A model generated the notes under the pieces. That model was not told where the DNA came from and made no database searches. It was given only the letters and a program-made list of their open reading frames with translations. From contig DLXG01000277.1 in NCBI GenBank assembly GCA_003448875.1, positions 1 through 6,690 of the forward strand: a stretch of DNA of 6,690 bases, written 5' to 3'. Shown here piece after piece: positions 5,835 to 6,690 of this stretch. Source of the DNA: Anaerolineaceae bacterium. GTDB taxonomy: Bacteria; Chloroflexota; Anaerolineae; Anaerolineales; Anaerolineaceae. The translations under genes were made by a program, and so were the position numbers. Positions within the stretch are counted from its first letter, which is position 1, and every line of letters begins with the position of its first letter.

Positions 5835-6690
5835 TTATTGGATAACTTCTTTTTGCTTGAGCTCCATCAGGATTTTTTCCTGATCAACAGGAATACGATC
5901 AAACCGCACTCCCACAGCGTGGTAAATAGCGTTGGTAATGGCCGGAATTGTTGGAATTAAAACTATTTCACCGACCCCTTTCGCACCAAAAGGCCCTTCA
6001 GAAACCGGGTGTTCGACCACGATGGGGATTATCTCCGGCGTAAAGGTGATGGAGGGCATGCGATAGCGGGCTAATCGGTCTGTAATCACGCGGCCCTGTT
6101 CGACAATAAAATTTTCGGTGAGTGCATGGCCGATGCCCATGATCGCCCCGCCCTCAATCTGGCCGCGTAAACCGAGCGGATTAATGGCGGTACCCACGTC
6201 GTTTGCAATAATCAGCCGCAAGACTTTTACTTCACCCGTCAGGGTATTCACTTCAACTTCGGCGGCCTGGGCGGCAAAGGAAAAGGCAAAGTGCATATCT
6301 CCGCCCTGCCCCAGCGGACGCGTAGCCGGCGCCCAGTAAGTATACGAGGCAAGCGGCTGTCTGCCAGATTCAATCATCTGTTCGGCCAAATCCGAAAGGC
6401 TGACCTGTTTGCCGTTAACCTGAGCAAGTCCTTCAATGAAGCGAATATCCTGCGGCGGGACATCATACCGCTCGGCCAGTTCACTGGTTAATAACTGGCG
6501 CAGCGCGCGGGCAGCGTGCCTAACCGCATTCCCGGTAACAAAAGTCTGGCGGGAGGCAGTGGTTGGCCCACCGTCGGGGGTCAAATCCGTATCCATCAGC
6601 AACACATCAATATGTCGCGGATTCTGATTGAGTTCCTCAGCGGCAATTAATTGAAGCACAACAGGAAGTCCCTGTCCCAGTTCTGCGGAG
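5835..6690 (-). CDS. Xanthine dehydrogenase/aldehyde oxidase family molybdopterin-binding subunit, C-terminal part
   Basis: The frame is open to the window edge, so this is the C-terminal ~284 residues of a subunit that is usually about 700-800 residues. The first visible residues, SAELGQGLPVVLQLIAAEEL, are the conserved ELGQG region, which shows that the GTG at 6659 is internal rather than a start. GGPTTASRQTFVTGNAV follows, then DVGTAINPLGLRGQIEGGA, the molybdopterin-contacting segment. FGAKGVGE supplies the catalytic glutamate (codon at 5967-5969), so the active site appears intact. Family knowledge: with FeS and usually FAD subunits it hydroxylates purines, aldehydes or related heterocycles in the cytoplasm. 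The motifs fit XdhA-like enzymes, but nicotinate, isoquinoline or CO dehydrogenase relatives cannot be ruled out without the N-terminal part. It is followed by a 103-base spacer before the glycosyltransferases and is probably the last gene of its own operon. Confidence 0.9.
   Translation of the reverse strand, partial: SAELGQGLPVVLQLIAAEELNQNPRHIDVLLMDTDLTPDGGPTTASRQTFVTGNAVRHAARALRQLLTSELAERYDVPPQDIRFIEGLAQVNGKQVSLSDLAEQMIESGRQPLASYTYWAPATRPLGQGGDMHFAFSFAAQAAEVEVNTLTGEVKVLRLIIANDVGTAINPLGLRGQIEGGAIMGIGHALTENFIVEQGRVITDRLARYRMPSITFTPEIIPIVVEHPVSEGPFGAKGVGEIVLIPTIPAITNAIYHAVGVRFDRIPVDQEKILMELKQKEVIQ

Noticed and set aside
6118..6627. Three plus-strand frames of 63-73 codons opposite the molybdoenzyme gene
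   Set aside because: They are antisense to conserved molybdopterin-binding motifs and have compositions typical of shadow translations.
5835..6659. GTG at 6659-6657 as a genuine start of a short 274-residue protein
   Set aside because: The frame continues upstream into the conserved ELGQG motif, so the GTG is an internal valine codon of a longer gene cut by the window edge.

Overview
The window holds five genes, all read on the minus strand, with almost no non-coding DNA. Tight packing, overlapping starts and stops, moderate GC and the style of the proteins (a WSPDG-rich S9 peptidase, an HRHLDGS adenosine deaminase, a molybdopterin hydroxylase) suggest a bacterial chromosome. From memory of similar proteins it resembles Chloroflexota, perhaps an Anaerolineae-like lineage. 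That placement is an inference; no rRNA or marker gene is present to test it. There is no tRNA, rRNA, CRISPR array, transposase or other sign of a mobile element.

In transcription order (high to low coordinates) the layout is as follows. (1) 6690-5835 is the C-terminal part of a xanthine dehydrogenase/aldehyde oxidase type molybdopterin-binding subunit, running off the window. (2) 5834-5732 is a 103-base spacer, the only substantial regulatory region. It holds a 9-bp direct repeat, a small GC-rich hairpin, a sigma70-like promoter and a perfect 13-bp inverted repeat whose second arm contains the Shine-Dalgarno sequence of the next gene. (3) 5731-3467 is a 754-residue GT4-type glycosyltransferase with about 285 extra helical residues at the N terminus. 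(4) 3513-2197 is a GT1-type glycosyltransferase overlapping the previous gene by 47 bases. (5) 2144-126 is an S9 (prolyl oligopeptidase family) serine peptidase. (6) 145-1 is the N terminus of adenosine deaminase, overlapping the peptidase by 20 bases and cut by the window edge.

The two glycosyltransferases look like a translationally coupled pair building or decorating one glycoconjugate, whose identity cannot be read from sequence. Peptidase and deaminase follow in the same direction and may share the transcript. Both window edges carry possible purine-catabolism enzymes (adenosine deaminase gives inosine; a xanthine dehydrogenase would oxidise hypoxanthine and xanthine), but the substrate of the molybdoenzyme is not settled by the visible part.

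The most interesting signal is the 5738-5790 inverted repeat. Its upstream arm lies wholly inside the spacer of the predicted promoter and its downstream arm covers the ribosome binding site. Transcripts reading in from the molybdoenzyme gene would fold the ribosome binding site into a 13-bp stem followed by a short U run, whereas transcripts from the local promoter would lack the upstream arm and leave it free. This is a testable model, not a demonstrated system.
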